This document shows, piece by piece, positions 48,200 to 59,469 of a stretch of DNA of 64,000 nt. Each line of letters begins with the position of its first letter. The stretch's first letter is position 1. Below the pieces are notes generated by a model that was not told where the DNA came from, made no database searches, and saw nothing but the letters and a program-made list of their open reading frames with translations. Origin of the DNA: Lucifuga dentata (lineage: Eukaryota > Chordata > Actinopteri > Ophidiiformes > Bythitidae); assembly GCA_014773175.1 (NCBI GenBank), contig VXCM01002156.1, positions 58,579-122,578 of the forward strand, written 5' to 3'. A program made the position numbers and the translations under genes.

Positions 48200-48356
48200 T
48201 TCCCCTTTTTTTCTTTTTTCTTTTTTGTCTTTTTTCCCTTTTTTCTCTTTTTTCTTTGTCTTTTTTCTTTTTTGTTTTTTTCTTTTTTCTTTGCTTTTTT
48301 CCCTTTTTTTTCTTTTTCTTTCTTCCCCCCCCCCCCCCNCCCCCCCCCCCCCACAG
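48200..48356 (+). repeat. CT-rich tract with C-run and N
   Basis: cttttttctttttt repeats and then a C-run broken by the N at 48339. ORFs here (Phe/Ser-rich, Lys-rich) are compositional. Confidence 0.85.
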
Positions 48357-49047
48357 ACTTGTCATCAGACCTCTGTGGGTGCAGATTTCCACGTGGCAAT
48401 AAGTCACGTGGAAATAAAGAATTTCTAAACGTGACATGACTGTATATTAAGGATGAATCGATCCCACTTTTTAAATCCCGATACCGATATGCCACCGATG
48501 TTACATTTAGCCTGATTAAACCAAACACAAATTTAAAACCACAGATGTGTAATCTTTACACTAACAATCAATTATTATTATATTATAAAGAAAACTTAAA
48601 ACTCTTTGTGCAGATGTGCTGTAGATCACTGACATCAACATCAGCTGTGACAAACTGAATCTGATGTCCTGTTTGTGGAGCTCAACACACACACACACAC
48701 ACACACGTCTGAATACAGTACATGTGCTCCCAAACTCACATTGTCAGTTTCATATCACCTCTGTTCTTATTATTTTATTGCTTAAAGACACATCAGGATG
48801 ACGCTGGTGCAGCAGGTGTGTCTCTTTCCACTCAGGTGTGTTCATGTTAGGGGAAGCTCAGGTAAATGACATTTAACAGCCAATTAAATTAATTTTATAT
48901 CTGTCCAACCAATTTTGGGGTGGGGCGGGGCGGNAGAGAGAGAGAGAGAGAGATGAAGAGAGAAAGATACAGATATCCAGGTACGGCAAATTCAATTATT
49001 AAAGCAGAGGGAGAGACAGAGATGAAGATGGAAAAATAGAAAGGGAG

Positions 49048-49081
<34 letters not shown>

Positions 49082-49521
49082 TCGTTCTCTCACCACGGCT
49101 GGTTTGGTACACAAATGAGCTTTTACAGGAGTGTGACCAATGTTCTTTTTAAATTGTGTGTATTGTGCGTGACATTGCTTACATGCAGCGCTGCAGGTTT
49201 TTACTTTTACCTGTAGGAGTATTTTCATGCTGTGTAAATAAAATGATAATTTGTAATTTCTGATAATATCAAATGTTTTTCTCTGATATCTGCTGATATC
49301 GGTCGATACCGATGCTGAGTATGGATCGGAGCTCATGGAGCCGGAGGACAAGTCGTTAACAATAAACAACATGAAAACAACAACAACAAGAGAGGAGGAG
49401 GAGGATAAAGGAATGACAGGGGAAGAATGATAGAGATAGTGGGAGGAGAGAGAGAGAGTGTGTCTGTATGTATGTTTAATGTGTGCTTTAGTACAGCGGT
49501 TCTACTAGGAGGAGAAAGAGA

Positions 49522-49574
<53 letters not shown>

Positions 49575-49690
49575 TGTTAGTGTGTGTGGTGTAAGATTGT
49601 GTGTTAGTGTGTGTATATGGGGGAGTGTGTGCGTTACTCTGTGTGTTAGTGTGTTTTTGTGTGTGTGCTAATGTGTTAGGGTGTGGGTGT

Positions 49691-49740
<50 letters not shown>

Positions 49741-50429
49741 GTGTGTGTGGTGTAAGATTGTGTGTTAGTGTGTATTGGTATGTGAGATGTAATTGTGGTG
49801 GTACATATAAAACAGTATATGGGTTAGTATGTTAGTGTGTGTTACTCTGTGTGTTAGTATGTTTTTGTGTGTGTTAGTGTGTGTGTTTGTGTTACTGTGT
49901 ATGTGTTACTATGCATGTTTGTGTGTGTGTTGGTTTGTGTGTTAGCATGTTAATGTATGTTTCTGTGTTTCAGTGTGTAGGAGCCATTTTTGGTTAAATG
50001 TTTGTGCTTTTCCACTATCAGACACTAGGTGGAGTTTCTCTAAAAGAGCCTATTTAAAGAGCATTGATTGCAACTGTTGTCAGGTGTTGGTGTTAAAGAG
50101 TGGAAGAGGAACAGTTTTAGATGGCGCTTGGATGGAGTTTGAGCGTGTTAGATCTTATTTTAAGTGTTTGATTATCATCAAGTGGATTTCTTTTGTTGTT
50201 TTAAGTTATTAGACATACTCAGTTTAAAAAGTTATTCAAGTTTTACTTTATGTTTTTGAAACTGGACAACTGGATGGCAAATGGTGAGCCAAAAATAAAG
50301 AAACTGTTTATGAATTTAAAGGAAAGACTTGGATTTTGATTTGCAATTGGAAGCACGCGTCAAGCTACGCTTCTCTCAGCAGCAGCCCTCGGTGACCGAT
50401 TAAAAAGGGTTAACGGTCCCCACACAGTG
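48357..50429. other. no gene seen; several microsatellites
   Basis: (CA)n at 48688-48707, G-run/(GA)n with an N at 48934, (TC)n at 49055-49082, (GA)n at 49507-49570 and TG-rich repeat at 49570-49970 including (TG)n at 49690-49738. cgataccgatatgccaccga near 48480 and tcggtcgataccgatgc near 49300 look like inverted ends of a hAT-type element, unconfirmed. Confidence 0.45.
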
Positions 50430-51110
50430 TGTATGTGTGTGTTACTGTGTTTCTGTGAGTGTTTGTGTGTAGGTTAGTGTTTATGTGTTGTGTGTTATTG
50501 AGATTTTTTTGTGTATTAGTGTGTAAATGAGTTTGTGTATGTTAGTGTGTGTATCTGTGTTTTAGTGTGTGTGTGTTAGTGTGTATGTTAGTGTTTGTGT
50601 GTTGTTGTGTTGTGTTAGTGTGTGTTATTGTGTTAGAGTGTGTATGTGTGTTATTGTGTGATGTGTGTGTTACTGTGTTTGTATTATTGTGATAGTGTGT
50701 GTGTGTGTTAGTATATGTTAGTGGTTGTTTCTATGTTTTAGTGTGTTACTGTTTGTGTGTGTGTTAGTATGTATGTTAGTGTTGCAGTGTTAGTGTGTGT
50801 GTGTGTTATTGTGTGATTGTGTGTGTTAGTGTGTGATGTGTTAGTTTGTTGGCGTGTGTTTCTGTGTTTTAGTGTGTGTTAGTGTATATGTTAGCATTTG
50901 TGTGTTGATATGTTGTTGTGTGTTAATGTGTGTTACTATGTTAGAGTGTATGTGTATTTGTGTTATTGTGTGTTACTGTGTTAGTGTGTTTCTGTGTTTT
51001 AGTGCGTGTTACTGTTTGTGTGTATGTTAGTGTATGTAGTGTTTGTGTATGTTGTTGTGTGTTAGTGTTTGTGTTACATGTCATAGTCTGTGTGTGTGTG
51101 TGTGTGTTAG
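50430..51110 (+). repeat. gtgtgttagt-type GT-rich repeat
   Basis: About 680 bp of irregular GT-rich units (gtgtgttagtgtgt). No coding content. Confidence 0.9.
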
Positions 51111-51580
51111 TGTGTGTTAATAGGGATCCGATGGCAATGAGAACGTTCTGCATAATGAATGTAAGCTTGCATGCTGTCACACACACACACACACACATTC
51201 AGCTTGTAGCCCAAAGTGCTAAACCAGCGAGAAGCAACGCATTACCTCATTCACACGCTTACACGCACACACACACACACACACACACATAATACACACA
51301 TGTATGTTAGTGTATGTAGTGTTTGTGTATGTTGTTGCGTGTTAGTGTTTGTGTTACATGTCATAGTCTGTGTGTGTGTGTGTGTTAGTGTGTGTTAATA
51401 GGGATCCGATGGCAATGAGAACGTTCTGCATAATGAATGTAAGCTTGCATGCTGTCACACACACACACACACACACATTCAGCTTGTAGCCCAAAGTGCT
51501 AAACCAGCGAGAAGCAACGCATTACCTCATTCACACGCTTACACGCGCACACACACACACACACACACATAATACACACA
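51021..51580 (+). repeat. 280-bp tandem duplication
   Basis: Bases 51021-51300 and 51301-51580 are nearly identical. Each runs from a GT-rich block through a unique part (ggatccgatggcaatgagaa, gcgagaagcaacgcattacc) to (CA)n tracts. No N marks the join. Confidence 0.9.
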
Positions 51581-52035
51581 AGCACATATATATGGACACG
51601 GTGCACACACACACACACACACACACACAAATACCTACACACATACATAGCTGCTCTGTTCATTATGATTTTATGCATGTTTTTGCTGTTTCTCTCTGTT
51701 TTATATTTATATGGTTTCCTTTGTTGTTTTATATCTCGTATATGTTTTAATATTTCGTTGTTTTTACGTCTTTGTAATTTCTCTGCTCACCTTCTGTGTC
51801 TCACCTGGCTGCTTTGAACTGCCTCTCCTCAAGTTTCTTCCATGTTTTCCTTATATAATCACTTTGTTTTTCCTGGTTGTCTTGCAGAGTTTGTGCTGAT
51901 CATGAACAGATAACGTCTGTGAAGACCTTTGAGATGCTGGATGTGATATTAAGCTACAAATAAACCTGGCTTTACATTCATACATACACACACACAGAAA
52001 CATACACACATGTATATACGTATATATACACACAC
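51581..52035. other. no gene seen; CA-rich at both edges
   Basis: CA repeats at 51603-51629 and 51985-52035, T-rich sequence between. Confidence 0.45.
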
Positions 52036-52039
52036 AAAC

Positions 52040-54184
52040 AGCACATTCATACAGAAAGAGTTTGCCCCCTCCTGATTTCTATTTTTATATATATCTCATA
52101 CAAAATTGTTTCAGATCTTCAAACAAAATCTAACATAAAACAAAGGCAGCCTGAGTAAACATAAAATACAGTTTTTAAATGATAATTGTATTTATTGAAG
52201 CAAAACACTTATGTAATACCAACTAGGCCTGTGTGAAAAAGTATTCCCCCCCTCGTTACTACATCCTCTAATCTACCAGAGTTCATGAAAACTGGTTCTG
52301 TTGGACTCGACACACCCAGGCTGGATTCCTGCAGCTGTGTTCAATCTAAACATCACTTAAACAGAACTTTTTCAGTGACTTGAAGCAACTAAAAGGTCTC
52401 AGCCAGCAGCAACAACGCCTCCATCAAAGGAAACTCCAGAAGAGGTGAGGAAGAAGGTGATTGAAATCCATCAGGTCTGGGAAGGTTACAAAGCCATTTC
52501 TAAGGCTTTGGGACTCCACAGATCCACAGAGAGCCGTTATCTTCAGATGGAGAGAACCTGGCTCAGTGTGAACCTTCACAGTAGAGGCGACCTTCAAAAC
52601 TCCTCCAAGAGCAGCAACGACTCATCCAGGAAGTCACAAAGATCCAAGGACAACATCAAAGGAACTNCTCCTCCAAGAGCAGCAACGACTCATCCAGGAA
52701 GTCACAAAGATCCAAGGACAACATCAAAGGAACTGCAGGCCTCTCTCACTTCAGTAAAGGTCAGAGGTCATGACTCTACTATTAGAAAGACACAGGCCAA
52801 AAATAGCCTCTACAGGAGAGTGGTGAGGTGGAAACCACGGCTAACCCAGAAGAACATGAAGGCTCGTCTCAATTTAGCCACAACACACCTTGATGACCTC
52901 TGACCTTTTGGGAGAATGTTCTATGAACAGATGAGTGGAAAGTGGAACTGTGCGGAAGACGGGTCCTGTTACATCTGGCATCAACCAATCACAGCGTTCC
53001 ACAGTAACAACATCATACCTATGCTCAGCATGGAGGTGGTAGTGTGATGTTGGGGGTTACATGAGGTGGTATTGTGATGTGGGGTTGCAAGGAGGTGATA
53101 GTGTGATGATGGGGGTTGCATGGAGGTGGTAGCGGTGGGGAGTTAGCAATACTGGGGGGTTACATGGAGGTGATAGCATGATANGGAGGTGGTAGCATGA
53201 TGGTGGGGGTTGCATGACGGTGGTAGTGTGATGTAGGGGTTGCATGGAGGTAGCATGATGGTGGGGAGTTGCATGGAGGTGGTAGCATGATGGTGAGGAG
53301 TTGCATGGAGGTGGTAGCATGATGGTGAGGAGTTGCATGGAGGTGGTAGCATGATGGTGGGGGTTGCATGGAGGTGGTACAGTGATGGTGGGGGGTTGCA
53401 TGGTGGTGGTAGTGTGATGTAGGGGGTTGCATGGAGATAGCGTGATGGTGGGGAGTTGCATGGAGGTGGTAGCATGATGGTGAGGGATTGCATGGAGGTG
53501 GTAGCATGATGGTGGAGGTTACATGGAGGTGGTAGTGTGATGGTGGGGGGTTGCTTTGCTGCTTCAGGGCCTGGATGACTCACCATAATTGAGGGAAACA
53601 TGAATTCTGCTCTTTACCAGAGAATCCTGAAGGAGAACGTCAGGTCATCAGTCTATGAGTTGAAGCTCAAGTACAACTAGCTTATGCAGCAAGACAACAG
53701 TTCAAAACATCGGAGCAAGTTCACCTCTGAATGGCTCAGAAGGAACAAAATGAAGGTTACGGAGTGTCCTAGTCCAAGTCCTGACTTGAAGCCCATTGAG
53801 ATGTTGTGTTAGGACCTTGAATTCATGCTGGAAAACCTCCAATGTGTCTGAATTAAATTAGCAAGAAGAATGAAACAAAATTCCTCCACGTGATGAGAAA
53901 GATTGTATCTCCAGTTATCAGAAGAGTTTGCTGCTGTTATTGCAGCTAAATGTGGAACCACCAGTTATTGAGTTTAGTTCATTTTTCACATGAATGATAT
54001 AAGTGTTGGATAACGTTTTTGCTTCAATAAATAAAATTATCATTTATAAACTGTATTTTATGTTTATTCAGTCTGTCTCTGTCTGATATTAGGGGTTATT
54101 TGAAGAGCTGATACAATTAAACATGACAAATATGCAAAAATAGAGGAAATCAGGAAGGAGGCACATACATTTTCATGGCACTGT

Positions 54185-54187
<3 letters not shown>
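52040..54187 (+). mobile_element. Tc1-like element with long terminal inverted repeats
   Basis: The left end (52040-52200, gtttgccccctcctgatttc) and right end (54010-54187, ending ggcactgta) are imperfect inverted repeats of about 170 bp. The transposase remnant starts near 52380. GYKAISKALGLHRST is the helix-turn-helix (52485-52535), followed by ASLTSVKVRGHDSTIRK and RLNLATTHLDD. It resumes after a minisatellite near 53560 and ends with a tgaagcccattgagatg piece (PIEM) near 53790. Frameshifts make it inactive. A 67-bp assembly duplication surrounds the N at 52667. Confidence 0.85.
53030..53556 (+). repeat. 32-bp minisatellite inside the Tc1 transposase gene
   Basis: About 15 units of catggaggtggtagcatgat plus ggtggggagttg. 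The unit corresponds to the transposase segment that normally reads HGGGSVM followed by a tryptophan-glycine motif, and the last unit continues into the true downstream transposase (gctttgctgcttcagg). An N lies at 53184. Confidence 0.85.
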
Positions 54188-54231
<44 letters not shown>

Positions 54232-54340
54232 TACATGCACATAGAGATACAAATACATGCAAACACAGACACAAATACATGCACATAGGGATGCACAGGC
54301 ATGCATATACACACATATACATAAACCACACAAAGCGTGG
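54188..54340 (+). repeat. (CA)n microsatellite
   Basis: A pure CA tract (54188-54229) followed by an acaaatacatgcacatag repeat. Confidence 0.9.
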
Positions 54341-54404
54341 CGTTGCTGCCCCCTGGTGGTTCAACAGACACTCTGAACATTCATGCAGTGTACCAAAACA
54401 TGAA

Positions 54405-54900
54405 ACCTGTCAATATGACAAATTATAATTATCATGACGAATTAACTAATGATTATTGTTACCATGACAAATTATTTACTAATGATTATTGTTGCCGTGA
54501 CAAAATTTTGAGTAATAAGTATTGTGAAAAAGTATTCATAAAAATTATTGCGATCATGAGAAATTATTCACAAATAGTTATTAAGACAAATTACTGACAA
54601 ATGATTATTGTTATCGTGACAAATTATTGATAATTATTGTTATGAGACATTCCAAAAAAATTGTTGTTATGACAAATTACTGACAATTATTGTTGTCTTG
54701 ATAAATCATTGAAATATTTATCATGACAAGTTACTGGCAAATAATTATCATGACAAATTATAGACAAATTATTATTATTGTGCCAAATTACTGACAAATT
54801 ATCATGACAAATTACTGACAAATAATTAGTTATCATGACACAAATTGGCAAAAAGTATATTAATAGACATTATTGACAAATAGTTATTGTTTCAATAGTT
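54405..54900 (+). repeat. AT-rich minisatellite atgacaaattattgacaaat
   Basis: Irregular units of about 25-35 bp with the core atgacaaatta and attattgttatc. Confidence 0.8.
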
Positions 54901-55834
54901 TTCTTTCTTTGAGAAAACAAAATGTCAAAGTATCAAGTCAACAACAAAAAGCCACCGAATCCCACACACCAAGTGTGTGAATAATTTTTCAACATAACAA
55001 TTATTTCTCAATAAATTGTCATAACAATTATTTACACACACTAACACACATACACAGACACACCCTGACACACACACACACACACAGCCATACATATACA
55101 CATACACTTTAGTCACGGTGAGTTTGTGTTCCCTGGCTGTTGTTCATCCTCGGCATTAAATATTTAAAAGAACCAATGACATTCTTTAATTGAATCTGAT
55201 GCCCCTCCCCTGGGGGGGGNGGGGGCTACTATCACAGCCAATTAGGAGATGAGCCTGACAGTAATGAGTCCTGTTAGTGCTCAGGAGGGACAGGGAGTGT
55301 GTGATAAGGTGCAGGGTACACACACACACACACACATAATAATTGTATTTACATATGGACATGTGTGTGTGTGTGTGTATGAGGGCATGCACTAACCCAA
55401 TACAACTCACTGCCAACAGGGACGAGAGAGAAACACACACAGAGAGAGACACACAGAGACAGAGAAAGAGAGAGAGAGAAATGAGAGCTGACAGACAGAC
55501 AGACCAGAGAGAGAGAGAAAGTGAGAGGAACACAGAGAGAGAGAAAGAGCATGAAAAGGTCACCTTTTTACTGGCTTAACCTGTTATTTACCCCAAAACT
55601 ACAAAGTAAGTTGGTTTATATTTTGTTTATAAACTGTCAGACACAGGACACGCTCTGTTTCCATACATACAGAATATACATACAGAACATACAGAAATAA
55701 TCTCCTCTCTCTTTGGATGTAAAACCACATCAGAATTCACAGAAAGCACAAAAACACAGACATACTAAATAAAATCAGACCATACCATTCAGTCTACAAA
55801 TAAACTATCCTCCCATTTCATTTCATTTTTTCAT
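54901..55834. other. no gene seen; CA and GA repeats
   Basis: CA tracts (55064-55086, 55318-55336), a G-run with N at 55220, (TG)n at 55363-55378 and a GA-rich stretch (55425-55550). Confidence 0.45.
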
Positions 55835-55990
55835 TTATTGGTTTATTTGTCAGGGACAATGCTAATTGATCAACAGTAAAACACTAAAATGTAAATGAGC
55901 CAAAGTTCATCTGCAGTCCCTGGAGCCAGATATTAAAAAAGGCAGCCTAAAATCTGATAAAACAACATTAATACAAAAAAAGTTATAAAA
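55835..55990 (-). mobile_element. LINE 3'-end fragment
   Basis: gtcagggacaatgctaattg and ttcatctgcagtccctgg are the same 3'-end family as at 10440-10490 and 47040-47160, all on the minus strand. Confidence 0.6.
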
Positions 55991-56139
55991 TATCATCATC
56001 AACTCAGGACTGTAAGAAACAACCAATCACTTAAGAGCTCCTCTGTTAAAAGATAGAGCCTCTGGGGGCATCGTAATCTGCTATAAGTCAGCCTCATCTT
56101 CATTCATTACACACATTAATTACTAACCCTAACTCAGAC

Positions 56140-56368
56140 ATCACACAGCATTAACAAAGTACACACTTAGTGCACACAGCCTGCAATAGAGACCAGCAGA
56201 TACAGGAAATCACACTACCAACAGAAAGAGATTCCACTGGCTTTCACTTCCTTCTGAAATGTCCCAAATTCACGCTGGCCAGGGAAATATATTGGAACAA
56301 ACTGGAACAAATACACCTCACCCTGACCCCCGTAACAGTCATCAAAATGACCACAGACATTCAAATAT
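56140..56368 (+). pseudogene. LINE ORF2 C-terminal fragment
   Basis: The + frame reads EITLPTERDSTGFHFLLKCP and KFTLAREIYWNKL. The HFLL.CP....R pattern is typical of the C-terminal end of many fish LINE reverse transcriptases. Only about 60 residues remain. Confidence 0.5.
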
Positions 56369-57160
56369 GATACGATATACTTTATTGTCCCTATGGGGAA
56401 ATTTGTCTTGGACTCAAATGCTGCACACTTATAATCGCCTCTTGTAGTAAATCACAACACTAAGTTGCACGTTGCACATATTGCACAAAAATTACATATG
56501 TTACACATTACACATATTGCACATACAACCAGATAAGAGGATCATAAAGCCATTGCACAACCCTGCAGCCTCAAACATTGTTTAAAATTTTAATTGAGGT
56601 AGGCAAATGAATTTTTAAAACGACTGAGTTTGCATAGAGGTACTCTATATCGTCTGCCAGAGGGTAAGAGCTCATACTCTGTGTGGAGAATATGAGATGA
56701 GTCAGACAATATTTTCTGTGCATGCTGGCAACAGACTGGTCATATATTGACTGGAGGGACTGATGTTTGTTCAGTCTGTACCAGACCAGCAAGCCTGGAT
56801 TTTAACTGTACAGAGAGATTTCCATACCATGCTGTTATCCCATACCTGATTATGCTCTCACGTATAGCCTGATAGAATAAAAGCATAATTGTTCACCATG
56901 CACCCTGCGTCTGCATAAGAAATATAGTCTCTGCTGTAACCGACAACACAAACTTTCAGCATGGGCCCTCCAGCTGAAGGTGTTATCCAAGTGAACACCT
57001 GTACCTGTAGAAGGAGACCTGTTTGATTGGTTCATTATGGATGACCACTGAGCTATGATCCCCACTGACAACATCTCCTCAGTTTTCTTCACATTTAAGA
57101 AGAAATGGTTGAAATCACATAGCATGCACATAGTTCTGGGAGACAACCTGAAAAACAACA
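56368..57160 (-). mobile_element. Rex1/L2-like LINE, 3' part
   Basis: The 3' end on the minus strand is the complement of actttattgtccctatgggg, a common fish LINE 3' UTR. Upstream, the minus-strand ORF 56850-57272 contains LNVKKTEEM, GVHLDNTFSWRAHAESLCC and RLYFLCRRRVHG, the conserved post-palm region of Rex1/L2-type reverse transcriptase. The ORF 56571-56792 continues it in another frame (LVWYRLNKHQ, SSYPLADDIEYLY). Frameshifted and inactive. Confidence 0.8.
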
Positions 57161-57438
57161 TCCTAGCAGAACAATACGTGTACGAGTGTCTCAAAATAAG
57201 AAACTGAGTGATACAAACACGCATATTCACACACGTGCACACACACAGATGCACTGTCTCACACGTACACACATGAACAAAACACGTCAGTCGTTATCGC
57301 TGGCCAGATAATGATGAGGTCAAAGGTTAAATCCTTGAGGGAGGGTTTGAGAGGTCCAGTGGGGGGACAGCGCTTTGTCTGATTAGTTGTAGTCCCATGG
57401 GATGGGAGAGGCATTAAGACATGACATCATACTGTCCT

Positions 57439-57464
57439 GAAAGGAGAGAGAGGGAGAGAGAGAG

Positions 57465-57510
<46 letters not shown>
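57439..57510 (+). repeat. (GA)n microsatellite
   Basis: About 35 GA units with a few breaks, followed by ggttagggta. Confidence 0.9.
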
Positions 57511-57513
<3 letters not shown>

Positions 57514-58677
57514 TAGGGTAAGGTTTGAAAAATGATCTCCTAAGACTCTCCCCACCTTGTCCGATGATTATGGCAGTTACTAGAGAATACCAGGTATGTA
57601 CTGGCCAGCTCATATCATCAGCTAAAACTCGTGTAACCCAGTTCAAGGGTTCCAGCTCTAAACGGCGGTTCCAAGGTTAAAAAATAAGATAAAAAATGCT
57701 CCAAACCTCGTGACCAATCCACTCCACTCACAGATGTGGTAGGTTACGGTCAGATTAGAAATTCTCGATGATTCTTGCTGCTCGTATCCATTGATAATGA
57801 GCCAAAATGTACAACTTGAACCTCAGAGCTGTATTTACAGCTTATTTTCTCTGAAAAGTCAATATAAAGTGCACATTCATGCAGAGACGTTCTGCTTCAG
57901 AGCTCGGTAGAAGTTGCTGAATGTTAAAGAGGTGATGTCTGAATTTCTGTAATAGCACAAAGAATGTCTCAACCAGGTCCTTTTGGTACATTCTACCTCC
58001 CTCTTCACAGTTATCTTTGAAGGCTCCATTTGAGGTCACCTCTGTGGTCTTTATCAGCTGTTGCCCATTGAATGTGCGACATCTGTCCATTTTCAGCATA
58101 ATGGCTTGTCAGTGGCTTGTCCCTGTTTTTACAGCCATCACATTCCCCATACATACACCTTTGACTTGTGTGTCACAAGTGATGCCTTCTGCAACTACGT
58201 TTCCATCCAGCTTTTTAAAATGACTTAGCATTAAATTACTTTAAAAAAGTGAATGGAAATGCTGAAAAGTCATTTTACATCCGTAAGTTGTTTAAAAAGT
58301 TAAGACGCAGAACAGAGATGGTTTAGCGGACGAGTGACTCAAGAAGAAACGACTTAAGTGGATGAAAACAGGTTAGTCGTTTAAATTGACGTTTAAATTG
58401 TGAGACGATCTCACTCCGTTGCCCAATTCTGGCTGTGCCAGTGCGTTTCCTTGACAACCCAAAATGGAAACTGCTGTGGACCATGACCAGAGCCGCCATT
58501 TCAGCCATCAAAAACTGATGAAACTGCTGTCCTGCATCTTTTTATTTTTTTAATACTGTGTTACTGTTATAAATATTATCTTTTAGTTGATCTAACCACA
58601 ATGTTTGTCATTGGCCACTGTGTGGCGCCAGAGTTCTCAGTTTTCAGTGAATTACATTTGCTTGATTAATTTAATTC
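57511..58677. other. no gene seen; possible MITE
   Basis: The ORF 57842-58099 (minus, 85 codons) has no recognised domain. ctacgtttccatccag at 58194 resembles the end of a fish MITE, but its partner end was not found. Confidence 0.4.
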
Positions 58678-58825
58678 TGCGATAGACTGGCGATCTGTCT
58701 AGGGTGTACCCCGCCTCTCGCCTCTCCTCTCGCCCTATGACCGCTGGGATAGGCTCCAGCCCCCCGTGACCCTCAACAGGACATATGGGTTTAGAAAATG
58801 GATGGATGGATGGGATGGATGATTA
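58678..58825 (+). mobile_element. L2-type LINE/SINE 3' tail
   Basis: gcgatagactggcgatctgt, ggtgtaccccgcctctcgcc and gggataggctccagcccccc followed by (ATGG)n form a very widespread fish repeat tail, thought to derive from L2-type LINEs. Confidence 0.7.
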
Positions 58826-59450
58826 ATTTAATTTCTTTTAAAATGTCAAATTCTTTTAATATTCTAAATTATAATATCTATGCTAAATAGTAATTGTTTT
58901 TATTAATATTTAATTTCCAAGTATGTTTGGTGATATGTGTTCCTGACAGTGGCGGGCTGTATATTTTACACTTACGCCTTCAGTGCTATCCTTAATTAAA
59001 GCACCTTCTAATAACCTCAGCATGACACTAGAGCTATGCTGCTTATTCGACATAACCAGCCCATATTCACAGTGACAGTAACCTATATCGAGTGGATTTA
59101 ACACGAGGATCAACGCCTATGTCAGTTACAACACACTAACTGCAGAGACATGAATCTCATACTGTATTTCAATGTTGCTCACAAATAAANCAGTTACAAC
59201 ACACTAACTGCAGAGACATGAATCTCATACTGTATTTCAATGTTGCTCACAAATAAATATATTTCACAGGGCTGCCAACTCTCACGCATTGAGCGTGAGA
59301 TTCACGCAAACGGCTGACTTCACATGTGCTCACATCTGATTTCTCACGCTCGAAAAACATCCCTTTAACTTCGTACGTCTTCGGCTTCTCTCTCTGCTNA
59401 CATGTGATTTCTCACGCTCGAAAAACATCCCTTTAACTTCGTACGTCTTC
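58826..59450. other. no gene seen; two assembly duplications
   Basis: Segments of about 67-69 bp are repeated around the Ns at 59190 and 59399. The piece near 59115 is shared with 37830-37890. Confidence 0.5.
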
Positions 59451-59469
59451 GGCTTCTCTCTCTGCTCCT

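Larger units (their letters stand above)
46109..48220 (+). mobile_element. Tc1-like element, interrupted and truncated
   Basis: Starts tacagtcttgatcgaaaata, a Tc1-type end. The transposase remnant runs from about 47405. The helix-turn-helix region reads KSISRDLDVPVSTMCNVIKK and GPVVNLPERGRKRK (47520-47650). The catalytic part follows with LWSDKTKLELFG, GCFAASGTG and a QQDNDPKCTS-like segment near 48170, in several frames. The copy stops in a CT-rich tract joined to a C-run. The right terminal repeat was not found. Bases 46421-47367 are a nested element. Confidence 0.8.

Noticed and set aside
53057..53601. His/Pro/Thr-rich ORFs of up to 152 codons on the minus strand
   Set aside because: Antisense of the 32-bp minisatellite inside the Tc1 element.
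57614..57660. tRNA B-box-like stretch (cagttcaagggttcc)
   Set aside because: No matching A box or cloverleaf around it.
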